Assembly: GCA_023374045.1 (NCBI GenBank)
Contig: CM041777.1
Span: forward strand, 110,449,588-110,513,587
From: Limonium bicolor
Lineage: Eukaryota; Streptophyta; Magnoliopsida; Caryophyllales; Plumbaginaceae
Length of the DNA: 64,000 nt
Direction: 5' to 3'
The notes under the pieces were generated by a model. It saw only the letters and a program-made list of their open reading frames with translations, was not told the origin of the DNA and searched no databases. The position numbers were made by a program, and so were the translations under genes. Position 1 is the first letter of the stretch. Each line of letters opens with the position of its first letter. Shown in pieces: positions 24,363 to 35,389 of this stretch.

Positions 24363-26861
24363 TTTTTTTTTTTGATAATTTGCTGGTGAAAACCATTTAC
24401 ATAAAAGGCAGTACTACGGCTAAAAGCCCTTCTCGCCGAGTGCAAAATGTAAAGAAAAGAAACAAGAAGTAAACTTAGTTATCAAGAGACTTCGTGGTGA
24501 CAGAACTGCATGCGGAAGCATCATCATGTGATGTCTGCACCACTCTAAACTGACCCTCTTAAAAATGTCAGCAACTACTGCCCCGTCGAGAACTGAACCA
24601 TTGAAAATTGTTCTGTTGCGCTGATTCCAAGAGCCCAAATGGCGAGAAGCAAAGAAGATGACCACGGTATGCGTTTTCCGTTCGAGCTTGCCATGCCTTG
24701 CCATGCTTTAACTCCCCACCAATCGAGAAGAATGCACCACAGTTATCAGGCCATTCCAATTGATTGCTATCCAAACGATTGCCATGGTGGGAACTCAAGA
24801 TATTGATGTCACTCGAGATCCATAACAAATATGTCCCCATGGCCCTTGTCTATCCTAAGGGTTGAGCTCTGTGCGTCTCCAGAGTTCTCACCATGCTTGA
24901 GCCTGACGCTTGATCTTCCTATCTGAATAGGGCCCATTTCTCTCTTCTGAATACCCCTCTGAGATTTTGAAGGCATATGAGATTTGCCATATCGCTGACC
25001 ACTTTGCTTTTCTTCTACTCTCTTACTTCTTCTCAGGATTGCTTGAAGTTTTGGAGGGAAGTCTCAGGATCAGGATAGTGACAGTTCCAATGCTCTCCCA
25101 AAATAGTCTAGGCATTTTGAGGCGGCTATCTGAGTGGGGCTGTCTCGTAACAGATTCGAAAAATTGGGGATTGAGAGGGTTGGTTGGCTGTGAGAACGAC
25201 TTCAAGATTAATTTTAGGAGAGAGAGTAGTCAAGGGGTGAGATTTGAGTTGATTGGTTGACAAGCTGGGTCGAGGACAGAAGCTGATGGCAGTTTTGGGT
25301 TTGTGAAAAAGGAGGCAATCGAGGAGGAAGGGGAGATGACGGGATAAGTGGATCTGCGAGTGGGGACGAGATTTGAGGGAAATTAATTTGACCTGGAGAG
25401 GCGGTAACTTTGGGAGATAACTCTTTTCCTTTGGGAGAAATGGGATTCGTGCCACTGGGAGAAATTATTGCTGCCGATTTGGACTTCTGAACCGTACCGC
25501 CCACCGGAATTAATTCTCTGGAGAGGAAGGGGCATATGAAGAGGGAAATTTTCTCGGGGAAACGTACATTACTCCCCCATGCCAACGTGGAAATAATAAA
25601 AGTTTCTTTATTGTTCCCGATTTGAACGACCAATTTGGAGAAATTATAGATCCTTTTCCGTTTCCTGCCTCAACGGTCTTGACCAAAGTCTTTTCTTGGT
25701 ATTTCGGCATAGCATCTCTTTGTGGAAACGACGGTGTTTGGTCATGTTGACCCTTCGATGACGCCGCTTGACCGTGAGAGAATACATCCTCCACTGCTGG
25801 CTCGTGACTGTCAACCGCCTCGCATGCGATGGCGAGTCCTGGTTGTTTTCCTGGTTATGGGCTGACAGATCTTCCGACCAGAACTCGACAATCCCAACGT
25901 TGTATATCACTCCTTCAATCTCCACTGATTGCTCTTCATTGATGATTGCCATGTTTTTTGTCAGAATCGTAGCATGAGCTTCCAAATATTTTGGCAGTCG
26001 ATTCATGTGTGTGCTTATATCTATGATATCGCCAAGGTGTCGGGTGATGGAACGAACTGCATCTTCCGAACATCCCTGAAGCGGTATACCTCTTATAGCT
26101 ATAGGTATTGCGCCTGTCAGTTGATCCGCGGGATGCCAGTAGCTTTCCTCCATCCCATTTCGACCCCGAAATTTGAATCTTTGAAAGTTTCAGCCTTTTC
26201 ATGAGACTTAAAGATGATTATGAACCTCAGTTGAGAAAAGCATATGATGTCATCGATGAGTTGCATCCATTCCCGATCATTCGTCTGATGTCTTTGTTGT
26301 TCATTGGAGTGGGGGAATTATTACTACTATGGCCCTACCTAGTTTCTCCTTCATTTGAATTGGAAACTCTAGACTTATGTGGCCTTCTGAGTGATTAGAA
26401 TGAGTCTGAAACGGCGACGTGAGGGGATTCTATAAACTCGAACTGGCTTTGCTCCTACTGAGCGATATTTGGAGCTTTTGGGAGCCATCGAAAATTAGGC
26501 GGTGGGCTTGAGATGGGCTTCCAGGGTAAAGCAGTTTGAGTTTGGAGGCTATTACCATCTACCATCATTCCATTGGTCTCCGTATGGCTTGGTCTGCTAC
26601 TTCTTTTGATTTATACTCAACAAAACCATACCTAGTCTTTGTACGGATTCTTGGGTTCTTTGGTAATCGGATGCCCACGATGATACCAAATTTGTCAAAA
26701 AATTTCCAGATCGTTCCAACCCTCGAAGCTTGACTGATGTTATCGATGAAGACTGTTGCTCCCGGGATGTATTTTGGGTTTGCCATCCCGAGGGTTTGAA
26801 TTTGAATAAACGCTCCCTACGCTCTTTACTACTGACAAGGTAATTTGAAAACACACTGTGC
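24363..26861 (-). mobile_element. Internally deleted LINE with perfect 14-bp TSD
   Basis: The direct repeat gtttttagaatgag flanks the element (24349-24362 and 26862-26875). A T run at 24363-24374 is the poly(A) tail in reverse. On the - strand the order is 5' region, ORF1 with an RRM, then directly the end of ORF2 (QRNRTIFNGS). Endonuclease and most of the reverse transcriptase are missing, although both ends are intact. It is a deletion derivative of the family also seen at 2982-3400. Confidence 0.9.
25640..26790 (-). pseudogene. LINE ORF1 with RRM domain
   Basis: The frame at 26565-26786 reads MANPKYIPGATVFIDNISQA, then FFDKFGIIVGIRLPKNPRIR and TRYGFVEY. This is an RNA-recognition motif with a VFIDNI-type RNP2 and a YGFVEY RNP1. 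The frame at 25644-26153 gives IPIAIRGIPLQGCSEDAVRS and HATILTKNMAII, resembling the DUF4283-like second domain. An RRM in ORF1 is characteristic of BNR-type plant LINEs. A frameshift or stop separates the halves. Confidence 0.75.
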
Positions 26862-26974
26862 GTTTTTAGAATGAGTATATATTACGTATTTTTAAAGTGA
26901 ATCTTATCCATTAACAAAAAGAATATTCTTTAATAATAAAATGAACCTTATTCATCAATAAAATGAATCTTACC

Positions 26975-27905
26975 CCAAACACTCTATAAACCACCCTAGG
27001 AAAGTTAAAAACGTCGAAGACATTTTTATGGTTTGTAGTGCAGGGTTTAGGGTCCTAAACCACAAACCCTAAGAGTGAGTTGAGTCAATAACGACAATAT
27101 AAAGTGTAGAACTAATACAAAAAATATTACCCTACCCCCCCCCCCAAACACCCTAAAAACCCACCCTGGGAAAGCTAAAAACGTCGAAGACATTTTTAGG
27201 GTTTGTAGTGCAGGGTTTAGGGTTAGACCCTAAACCCTAAACCACAAACCCTAAAATGAGTCGAGTCAATAACGACAATAAAAGTGTAGAACTAATACCA
27301 AAAGATTACCCTACCCCCCAAACACCCTAAAAACCACCCTGTGAAAGCTAAAAAATTTAAGGTTTGTGGTTTAGGGTTAGGGTCTAACCCTAAACCACAA
27401 ACCCTAAAAATCTGTCGAGTCTGTAACGACGATATAAAATGTAGAACCAATGCCAAAAAGATTACCCTACCCCAAACACCCTAAAAACCACCCTAGGAAT
27501 GCTAAAAACGTCGAAGGCATTTTTAGGGTTTGTAGTGTAGGTTTAGGAGACCCTAAACTCTAAACCACAAACCCTAAAAAACTGTCGAGTCAGTGACGAC
27601 AATATAATGTGTAGAACTAATGCCAAAAAGATTACCCTCCCCCCCCCCCCCCCAAACACCCTAAAAACCACCCTATGAATGCTAAAAACGTCGAAGACAT
27701 TTTTAGGGTTTGTAGTGCAGGGTTTAGGAGACCTAAACCACAAACCCTAAAAAACTGTCGAGTCAGTGACGACAATATAAGTGTAGAAATAATGGCAAAA
27801 AGATTACCCTACCCCCCCCCCCCCCAAACACCCTAAAAACCACCCTAGGAATGCTAAAAACGTCGAAGGCATTTTTATGGTTGTAGTGTAGGGTTTAGGG
27901 TCTAA
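26975..27905. repeat. ~170-bp tandem array with telomere-like motifs
   Basis: Six units start near 27009, 27179, 27346, 27508, 27687 and 27859, spacing about 162-179 bp. Each carries a gctaaaaacgtcgaagacat-type word, facing copies of agggtttag and ccctaaacc around a short centre, a gtcgagtcagtaacgac block, and a C run before aaacaccctaaaaaccaccc. The C run varies from about 4 to 15 bases. The third unit has lost the cgtcgaag word. Confidence 0.9.
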
Positions 27906-28163
27906 CAACCTATAATTCACTTTTTAACAATCTTTGGTTCACTTTTTTACAACCTTTGATTCACTTTTCTTAAACTTAAGATTCACAATGAATCTTAAAA
28001 AATATTTACATACAAAAGATTTTTATCAAAACATATTCATGTTTGGTCTTATTTTGAAGAGCTTGAATTATGAAAAATAAAAAATGACAAAATAGGTGGC
28101 ACCTCACCTTTGAAATCGCTTTTAAAAACTACGATAGTACATAAATTAAGCGAGTTAGTAGTA
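27906..28163. other. Intergenic with gtgaatc/gattcac-type repeats
   Basis: Short repeated words such as attcactttt and gattcac occur here. Similar words recur at 26890-26970 and 61300-61700, suggesting fragments of one dispersed repeat. No gene is supported. Confidence 0.4.
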
Positions 28164-28176
28164 GGAAATGGATGTA

Positions 28177-28348
28177 TTTTTTTTTGGTCTACCACCCGGT
28201 TCGGCCTATTATTGGACTACATCCGGATCGGGGATCAGCTCTGGGTGGATAGGTTCCAATCCCCTTCCAATAGCCGATGTGGGGATCGAACCTTGGTTCT
28301 CCCTACCAAGTTCAGTCCCAATAACCACTGAACCAACAGGGTATTGGT
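28177..28348 (-). mobile_element. tRNA-derived SINE with TSD
   Basis: On the - strand, tggttcagtggtt resembles a Pol III A box and GGTTCGATCCC is a clear B box. The tail appears as a T run at 28177-28185 on the + strand. A slightly diverged direct repeat (ggaaatggatgtattt at 28164-28179 versus ggaaatggacgcattt at 28349-28364) flanks it, as expected for LINE-mobilised SINEs. Confidence 0.8.
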
Positions 28349-28364
28349 GGAAATGGACGCATTT

Positions 28365-29095
28365 GAAACAACATGAGAAACAATTTTTTTATTCATTTTG
28401 CCGCAAAATTCAAACATTTAAGGAAAATTTCAAGAGATGTCCTTATATTTTTGGCTAATTCATGAAATACCCTAAAAAAAAAGAAAATCACAAAATGTCA
28501 CTATAATTTTGCAAAACTCCATGAAATGTCACTATGTTGATCAGAAGGAAAAAACACAAAATATAACACTACTAATTAACAAGGTAATTTAAAAGTTTAC
28601 AATATGCCCGTAAGTGTTAAAAATCATTAAAATTCATAAAAAAATCAAAATACTTTGACAATATAGACAATAAAAAATATTTAAAAATGATAAATAATAT
28701 AAAAAATATCACAAAACATTAAAAAAGTAAATATTTCTTAGATTCTTTTTTAACTATTCAGTGCCATAAAAAAGACTAGTGTTTTAAAGACATAATTGTA
28801 CAAGTTTTTTTACTAATTTATACCAACTAAGTACCATAATTTATACAAGTTACAACAAAGTACCATAACTTTACCATACATTTTCAATCAATATTTTTCA
28901 ACCAATTTATATTATTATTAAAAAAATTTAATATTTTAACTAATATTAATAAAATTTATTTAAAAAAATCTATTTTACAAATATCTTTATGACATAATAT
29001 TTGTAGATAACCAAAATAATATATCATAAAGTTATATGCAAAATAGAATACAAATTATAAAAAATAAATTTTAAAATATTCATAAAAAAATATAG
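28365..29095. other. AT-rich intergenic DNA
   Basis: Phrases such as catgaaatgtcactat and catgaaatacccta resemble the arms of the foldback elements nearby, so this may be a decayed foldback. No gene is supported. Confidence 0.4.
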
Positions 29096-30530
29096 GAAAA
29101 ATCACGGGATACCACTAAAAAGTTTGATAATTTATAAAATACCATAGTTTTTTAAAAAAGTTTTTCAGATATTACAAAAACTAATTTTAATTCACCAGAT
29201 ACCATAAATTACTAACCCAAAACTTTTTGAGACCAAAATACCCCTACTTGTTAATAAACATAGTTCACGGTTTACCACATATATATTATTAATTCACAAG
29301 ATACCACAAAATTTAATAAAATATATATTAAAAATAGTAAAAAAATAAAAATTTAAGTTTATTATTTTATTGGTTAAATTTGACAAAATTAAAAATCCGC
29401 ACATATAGTTAAAATTTTGAAAAAAATACATCTCATTTAAAAGCTAAAAAAATAATAAAAATAAAAAATAGTTAAAATAATGATATTCAATTTTTTTATA
29501 ATATCTATACGCAAAGTATTTTTTGTAATGTAAAATAGTATTATTAAAAAATTAAATTTATATAAAGTAAATTATAAAAAACTAAATTATCATTCTCTTT
29601 ACTATTTGTCTATTTTTAATCAAATTTGTGCTTCTATAATATATTATACTTTTTATAATTCTTTAGAGATTTTATTACTATGTATATGATCTTTTTTTAT
29701 TTTTCAATTTTAGCGCTTATATGAAGAACGTCAATTTTTATAGTTACTTTTTTCAACATACGTTTATTAGTTTTTATTATGAATTAAAATATAAAATGAT
29801 ATCATAAAAATATATTAGACTATAATACTCTTAACTATTGTTTTATTTTTTTCAAATGATTCAGCTAATATTTTTATATAATATCACTTTATATATATTT
29901 ACTTCAAAAATAGAACAAAAATTATTAAATACTTTTTTAAAAAAGTAAGTAGCAAAAGCTAACTTTTTCTTATATATGGGTTAAATTGAAAAAATAAAAA
30001 ATACATACATATATATATATATAATGAAATCTCAAAAAGTATGAAGAATAATAAAAGGTATAATTATATTAAAGAAGCCACAAATTTTATTAAAAATTCA
30101 CAAAAATAGTAAAGAGAATAATAATTAATTTTACAATCTTACTTTATATAAATTTGTTTTTTTATAATAATATTGTGTATTATTAAAATTATTAGAGTAA
30201 AAATATTATAAAAATTTTGGATAATCATTCTCTTAACTACTTGGTATTTTTTTTTTTTTTTAATATTTAGTAATTTTATAAATATATATTGGTATTTTTA
30301 ATTTTATAAAATTTCAACCTATATATTAATAAACCTATAAAATTTTATTATTTTTTACTGTTTTTAATATATTTTGGTAAATGTTGTGGTATCTTGTGAA
30401 ATTAAAATATTTATGTGGTATACTGTGAACTATGTTTATTTACAAGTAGGGGTATTTTGGTCTTAAAAAGTTTTGGGTTTGTAATTTGTGGTATCTGGTG
30501 AATTAAAGTATACATTTTTTGTTATAATTT
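29096..30530. mobile_element. Foldback element with ~200-bp inverted arms
   Basis: The left arm (about 29096-29310) contains caccagataccataaat, ccaaaatacccctacttgtt and acatagttcacggtttacca. The right arm (about 30370-30530) has their reverse complements, including aacaagtaggggtattttgg-like sequence and tggtatctggtgaatt. The centre is over 80% A+T and noncoding. No transposase and no clear target duplication were found. Confidence 0.75.
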
Positions 30531-30544
30531 AGGTAAACCTTATT

Positions 30545-31861
30545 TGAGCATGCTTTTGAGGTGGAAGAGAAGTTTTGGGCATGTTCAAACGGTTTGGGAA
30601 GTAGATCAAGAACAACTGGCCATATCGAGAAATTTCAGTGAAAAACAAGCAGTTTCTGAAGTCGACCGACCCAGGCGACCGACCCAGGTGGGTCGGTTGA
30701 ACTTGCCATAAAGCTACTGGATTGGACCAACCCAAGGCGATCGACCCATGTGGATCGGTCAAAGTCTCCCCAAAGCTAATAGAATGGACCAACCCAAGGC
30801 ATTGACCCATATGGGTCAGTCGACTCTCCCCAAACCTTCTAGAATGGACCCAGGGCATCGACCCATGTGGGTCAGTCAGTCAGACTTAAAATCGCACACG
30901 TGGAGTCATCTCCAGGAGGTGACCAACCACGTGGGTCGGTCGATCGTAACTTTTGCCCAAATCTGTGTGTTTGAAAAGGGTAATTGGGCACACTTGCCTC
31001 ATTATCTTCCACCGTCAGATTCCAACCCTAATCCACGAAAGAAGAGACGAAAAGGAGAAAAAAGATGAGAAATGAGGAGAAGAGGAGACGGAAAAGCTTA
31101 AAGATTTCCCCTCCATTGAAGCTCCCAAGTTCCTCCCATGGTTATTTCTCACTCTTCTCTTCTTTTGCACTTCTTAATGGTTGAGTTCATTTGTATCCTA
31201 GGATGGTGTTTGACCCAAAAAATGCTCATTGCATGTTTTTAAACCTACCTCATTTAGGACATTTGTTTTATCTCCTTCAATGCTTAATTAATGCTCTAAA
31301 TTGATCAACTATTGCATTTGTGGTAACTCCTTTCAAAGTTAAGTCTTAAGATTGGGGTTGTGACCAGGAAGGGATGAACCCTAGCTTCTACACTCTTTAT
31401 TAAGGGGTAAAACCTTAGGGATGTTGTCAAAGAGCTGTGTTTAATGCTATTTAGTAACTTTAACCTTCTTTGAGTGAAGAGGTTTGATTAATTAGATAAG
31501 ATTTGATTGGTCCATGATTTAGGGAATCTTTATATTAGCTCTAATAGACAATGAGAAATTAAGGTAGTGTTTATGTTGAATTGGGTAATTTTAAGTGATC
31601 CTTACTATCCTAGGGTACTTCTCCATCCATTCCATCTAAACCACATTATATTGCTTTTTACTGTTTTATCGTGTCAACCGAACATTTCAAGCTTGTCACC
31701 GGTTAAACCCCTATTTACCGTTCTTGTTACACTTACTATAATATCGAAGATCGAGATTAGAAACCAATTTCCTTGTGGATACGACCTTGTTGTATTACAG
31801 TAATTTGGGTGCACTTGCCCAGTGTTTGCTTAGTTTATACCGTTATAGTATTTTCCCAACA
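30545..31861 (+). mobile_element. 5' LTR of an Athila-like Gypsy element
   Basis: It starts TGAGCATGC and ends CCCAACA seven bases before the primer site. The 3' part (ggatacgaccttgttgtatt followed by a cacttgcccag word) is shared with the LTR at 33492-34550. An internal tandem repeat occupies about 30660-30905. The boundaries follow the TG/CA rule and position relative to the primer site, without a confirmed target duplication. Confidence 0.7.
30660..30905 (+). repeat. ~61-bp tandem repeats in the LTR
   Basis: About four units with the phrase ggaccaacccaaggc, then gacccatgtgggtcggtc, then tccccaaagctaatag. Spacing is 60-62 bp (30724, 30786, 30846). The gacccatgtgggtc core is palindromic. 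Confidence 0.85.
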
Positions 31862-31867
31862 AGTTTT

Positions 31868-31885
31868 TGGCGCTGTTGCCGAGGA
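31868..31885 (+). promoter_or_regulatory. Retroelement primer-binding site (tRNA-Asp type)
   Basis: The sequence tggcgctgttgccgagga matches 16 of 18 positions of the complement of the 3' end of plant tRNA-Asp. This primer is common in Athila/Tat Gypsy elements. Confidence 0.85.
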
Positions 31886-32159
31886 AATGATAGTTTCTAT
31901 CATTTCCCTAGTTTTGGTATGTTAGTTTTGTTTATTTTTATTTTTGTTTGATTTTGTTATTACTAGTTTATCTTCATACTTGTCTATCATTGTTTATATT
32001 TCCTATTTTTAAGAGCTTAGTTTGTCTCTGGATCTTGTTTTGCTTAAGTACCTTATATTTCTTCTATGCTTGTCAAGCACGCGAGTAGTGGCTTCACGCT
32101 TGTTAGCCCGAGATCTGAACTTGAGTGCACCCTAAGAAGAGTTAGAAGAAATTTGAACA

Positions 32160-33491
32160 ATCTGAGTATGGTGGATCAGAAACCACCAGTGTTAAGGACA
32201 ACAACCATGAACAACACCAACAGGAAGAACATCTGTTAGCCCAACCTCAAATGCTCCAAGTTTACCACCAGCCATGTACTAAAGGGAGAGCGTCGGCAAT
32301 AGTTCTCCTAGAGATAACCAATGCAGAAGCTGGCCAATGGGCATTCAAAACCCATTACATCACGACCATTCAGGATATGGGAAGATTCAGTGGGTAGAAC
32401 CCAGACGATGCTTCAAATCATTTGACCCTCTTCCTCGAATTCTATAACTCCTTTGGGAAGCCCGATGCCTCAAACGAGAGAATCTAGTTGCAACTATTTC
32501 CATACTCTCTTCAAGACACAGCTAACAGGTGATATAAGAATGTCCCTACAAGATCAATCCAAACCTGGGCTCAGATGGCTCAGAAGTTCCTTGCCAAATA
32601 TTATCCAACTAGCCGAACAAGGCAACTTATCGAAGAAATTAATACTTTCTACCGAGAACCGGGAGAGACCTTGTATGATGCTTGGGATAGGTTCAAGGGG
32701 ATGTTAATGAATTGCTCCCACCATGGCTTGGACGATCACTCTCTGTGCTTATCTTTTTTCAACATTTTGGATGATGCAAACCGATTCCTTGTAAATTTCT
32801 CTACAAAAGGAAGCTTCATGAGAAAGTCTTCTCAAGAGGGGATGGAACTCCTTGAGACAATGACTAGCAATACAAGGTAGTGAACGATAAACAAGGGAGG
32901 AGCTCCAAGGCAGAAGGTCTCCTTCACGTTGAGCCCATCAATCATTTATCAGTTCAAATATCATCCCTTACGAAGATGGTGGAGAAGCTAACAACCTTCT
33001 TACTAAAATCGAGAAAATAATAGCTTCCTCACTCTCGGGTCCATCTACAGAAGGATGTGCTATATGTGCGGATCCTCATGAGACTCATCATTGTGAAGGA
33101 AAGAGTTACATGGGCGAGCAAGAAGATGTGAACATTGTTAGCAATCACCCTAGTAACTCTTACAACAACAACTACCCATGAAGAAATCACCTGAATTTCT
33201 CATGAAAGAATAATCAAGCCTAAAGAGGACCTAGTAATTCCAACACCTCTCAAGGATATATATACCTCAAACCAACTCTCAATTGGGTTACAGACCTCAA
33301 GGTGCCCCTCCGGGATTCCAACAACAAGAACATCAACCTCCTTCCTCTTCTTCCAGTGGAAATTCTAACTTAAAGAGTCTGATGGAGAACATAATCACCG
33401 CTGCTAAAACTAAATTTTCAGAGCAATATACTTTCAATGCCACCAACATAAGAGTTGAAGCCCAACTAGAGCAATTTCATAAGCGTCCAAA
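32160..33491 (+). pseudogene. Athila-like gag (broken)
   Basis: Gag blocks appear in several frames: DASNHLTLFLEFYNSFGKPD near 32415; MAQKFLAKYYPTSRTRQLIE from 32575; then ETLYDAWDRFKGML and HHGLDDHSLCLSFFN. A cysteine/histidine cluster (CAICADPHETHHC) lies near 33055-33095. These are hallmarks of Athila/Tat capsid proteins. In-frame stops (for example after RFSG near 32396) and frameshifts destroy the ORF. The gag is cut at 33491 by an LTR and resumes as QISQQLAQRPPN near 34555. Confidence 0.85.
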
Positions 33492-34550
33492 TGAGCATGT
33501 TTTAGGGATGTATTTCATATGTTTAATCAACACTTTTCATGCTCATTTCTCCACTCTAGCTAGTTTTCCTCTAGTTTTGTGTTTTATTGGTGTTTTACAC
33601 ATTTATTGCTTAAACAAAAGAAATAACGTAGCTAAAATAAAGTAGACAAAGAGAGGAACGCATGGGCGCAAACGGATCCAAAATCAAAGCTAGAACGCAC
33701 AAGTTAGGCCATAATGAAGATTGGTCCAGGTATATGTCTGGGTATATAACCCGAACCATAGCAGAGATGAACCTTTAGTTGATTTTTGAGGGTGGTCCGG
33801 GTTTGTGTCCAGAGAAACAAACCCATACCAAAGCAGCGCACGTGTTTCTGGCGATTTTAGAGGGTGGTTCAGATTGTTGTCCGGGAAAACAAACCGGACC
33901 CAAAAAATGAAGGGTAAATCTGTCTTTTGTATCAATCCACGCGAGTACAGCCACTGAGGGCGCGCCACATGGGCTGTTCCGGGTATTTTCCCTGGAAGGA
34001 AACCTGGACCAAGCAGATACGTGTTTTAAAAACGGGAAAAAAAGAGAATAAGGGGAGGTCGAACTGGGCGAGAGCAGCGCAAAAGACCCCCTCACCAGTG
34101 ATGCTCTTCTCTTATATTGCTATGTTTGGAACTTGTGTGTAATGTTGCTTAGTGAGGTTAACCCTAACCAGTTGTGAAGGTTAAAATTAACTAAGATTTG
34201 GCTCATCTTGGGTTTAAAAGGATATTATTTTAGTTCTATTAGACAACTAGAGCGAATTAGGATTAAGGCCATGTTTGGGTGTATTTGGGTGATTCCCCCA
34301 CTCCTGGAGTACTCCTATCCTAGTTTAGTTAGTTTAGTTTTGTAGCTCTTCTGTTTATCAAACCAAAACCCCAAACCCCCCCCCCCCAATTTACATTTAT
34401 GCACTTTTGTATATATCTCCTTGCACATTTACTAAGCTTATAATTAGCTAGATTGTTACGAAGTCCTCTGTGTATATGACCTTGTTGTACTACAATGACT
34501 GGGTTCACTGCCCATTAGTTAGCAAGATAGTTTAATCACCATTTTGCACA
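33492..34550 (+). mobile_element. Solo LTR of a related Gypsy element inside gag
   Basis: The segment starts TGAGCATGTTTTAGGG and interrupts the gag coding sequence. It ends near ccattttgcaca, after which gag resumes. It contains three ~71-bp units (starts near 33723, 33794, 33866) with ggtccgggtttgtgtcc and paired ccggacc-type words. It carries no primer site or internal coding. No exact target duplication was found (ccaaa versus acaaa is the nearest), so the right limit is approximate. A C run at 34377-34387 lies within it. Confidence 0.65.
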
Positions 34551-34667
34551 AGACAAATCTCTCAGCAACTTGCTCAAAGGCCACCTAACATTTTTTCAAG
34601 CCAACCATAACCAAATCCAAGAGAGAACCTCAAAGTTGTCTTCTAAAAGAAAGCGATGAAGATGAGG
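34551..34667 (+). pseudogene. Athila-like gag continuation
   Basis: A short segment reading QISQQLAQRPPNIFSSQP and then a stop continues the gag interrupted at 33491. It is itself cut by the CACTA element at 34668. Confidence 0.65.
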
Positions 34668-35050
34668 CACTAGTGCAGAAAATGTTTTTTACCACGGTTA
34701 TTTTGCCTATATACCACGGTTCCAAACCGTGGTTAATACGCGCGTCGTATATTCAAAAATGACTATAAACCACGGTTCAAAACCGTCGTTTAAACGCTAG
34801 AGTAAAAACCACGGTTGTACGACGACCGTCGTTTAAATCCGTTTCTGTCGCGGGGAAAGACCGATTTTATACCACGGTTTGACTTGATAACCGTGGTATA
34901 TAAGCCTTTTATACGACGGTTCTGGAACATAACCGTGGTATATTACCGTTTCCATTGCATTTTATACGACGGTTTTGCTACTAAACCGTGGTTTATAATG
35001 TCGTTCCATTGTGTTTAAAACCACGGTTTTTACATAACCGTGGTTTTTTT
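34668..35050. repeat. Subterminal palindrome array of the CACTA element
   Basis: Repeated ATACCACGGTT, CGACGGTT and AACCGTGGTATA words form successive short hairpins. They match the arms of the CACTA element at 13711-15041. Such arrays are the usual transposase-binding regions of En/Spm elements. A T-rich run follows at 35044-35080. Confidence 0.85.
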
Positions 35051-35389
35051 TTTTTTTTTTTTTTAGTTTTTTTTTTTTTTAGCCTCTACCACAATGTGTT
35101 TTCCAACACAACCCAATTTACAATCATATATATACAACCTGTACAGGGCATCCAACTGGTATTGCCCTTTGATAACCAACCACACTATATATGACCATAA
35201 ACCAAGTTGCCAGTTTGAATTGCAACATTGAAAACGAATTGCAAAACAAAACTTTCAAAAATAAGAGAGAGTTGAACTTTACAAACTCTTTGAGAGTCTA
35301 CGTTGCTTCAGCACAAACAAAAGTGTAAGTCTAACTACACTAGGATAAGATCTAAGTAACACTCAAGTAATTTTTACACCAAAACTGCG

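Noticed and set aside
23008..24375. Long frames crossing 23770-24269
   Set aside because: They run through 500 unknown bases. Only the part before the gap is real sequence.
27000..27900. Possible true telomere or chromosome end
   Set aside because: The motif occurs as short facing pieces within a ~170-bp unit, not as long uninterrupted telomeric arrays, and sequence continues on both sides.
28235..28348. A functional tRNA gene on the - strand
   Set aside because: A and B boxes are present but the acceptor stem does not pair and a tail plus duplication marks a SINE.
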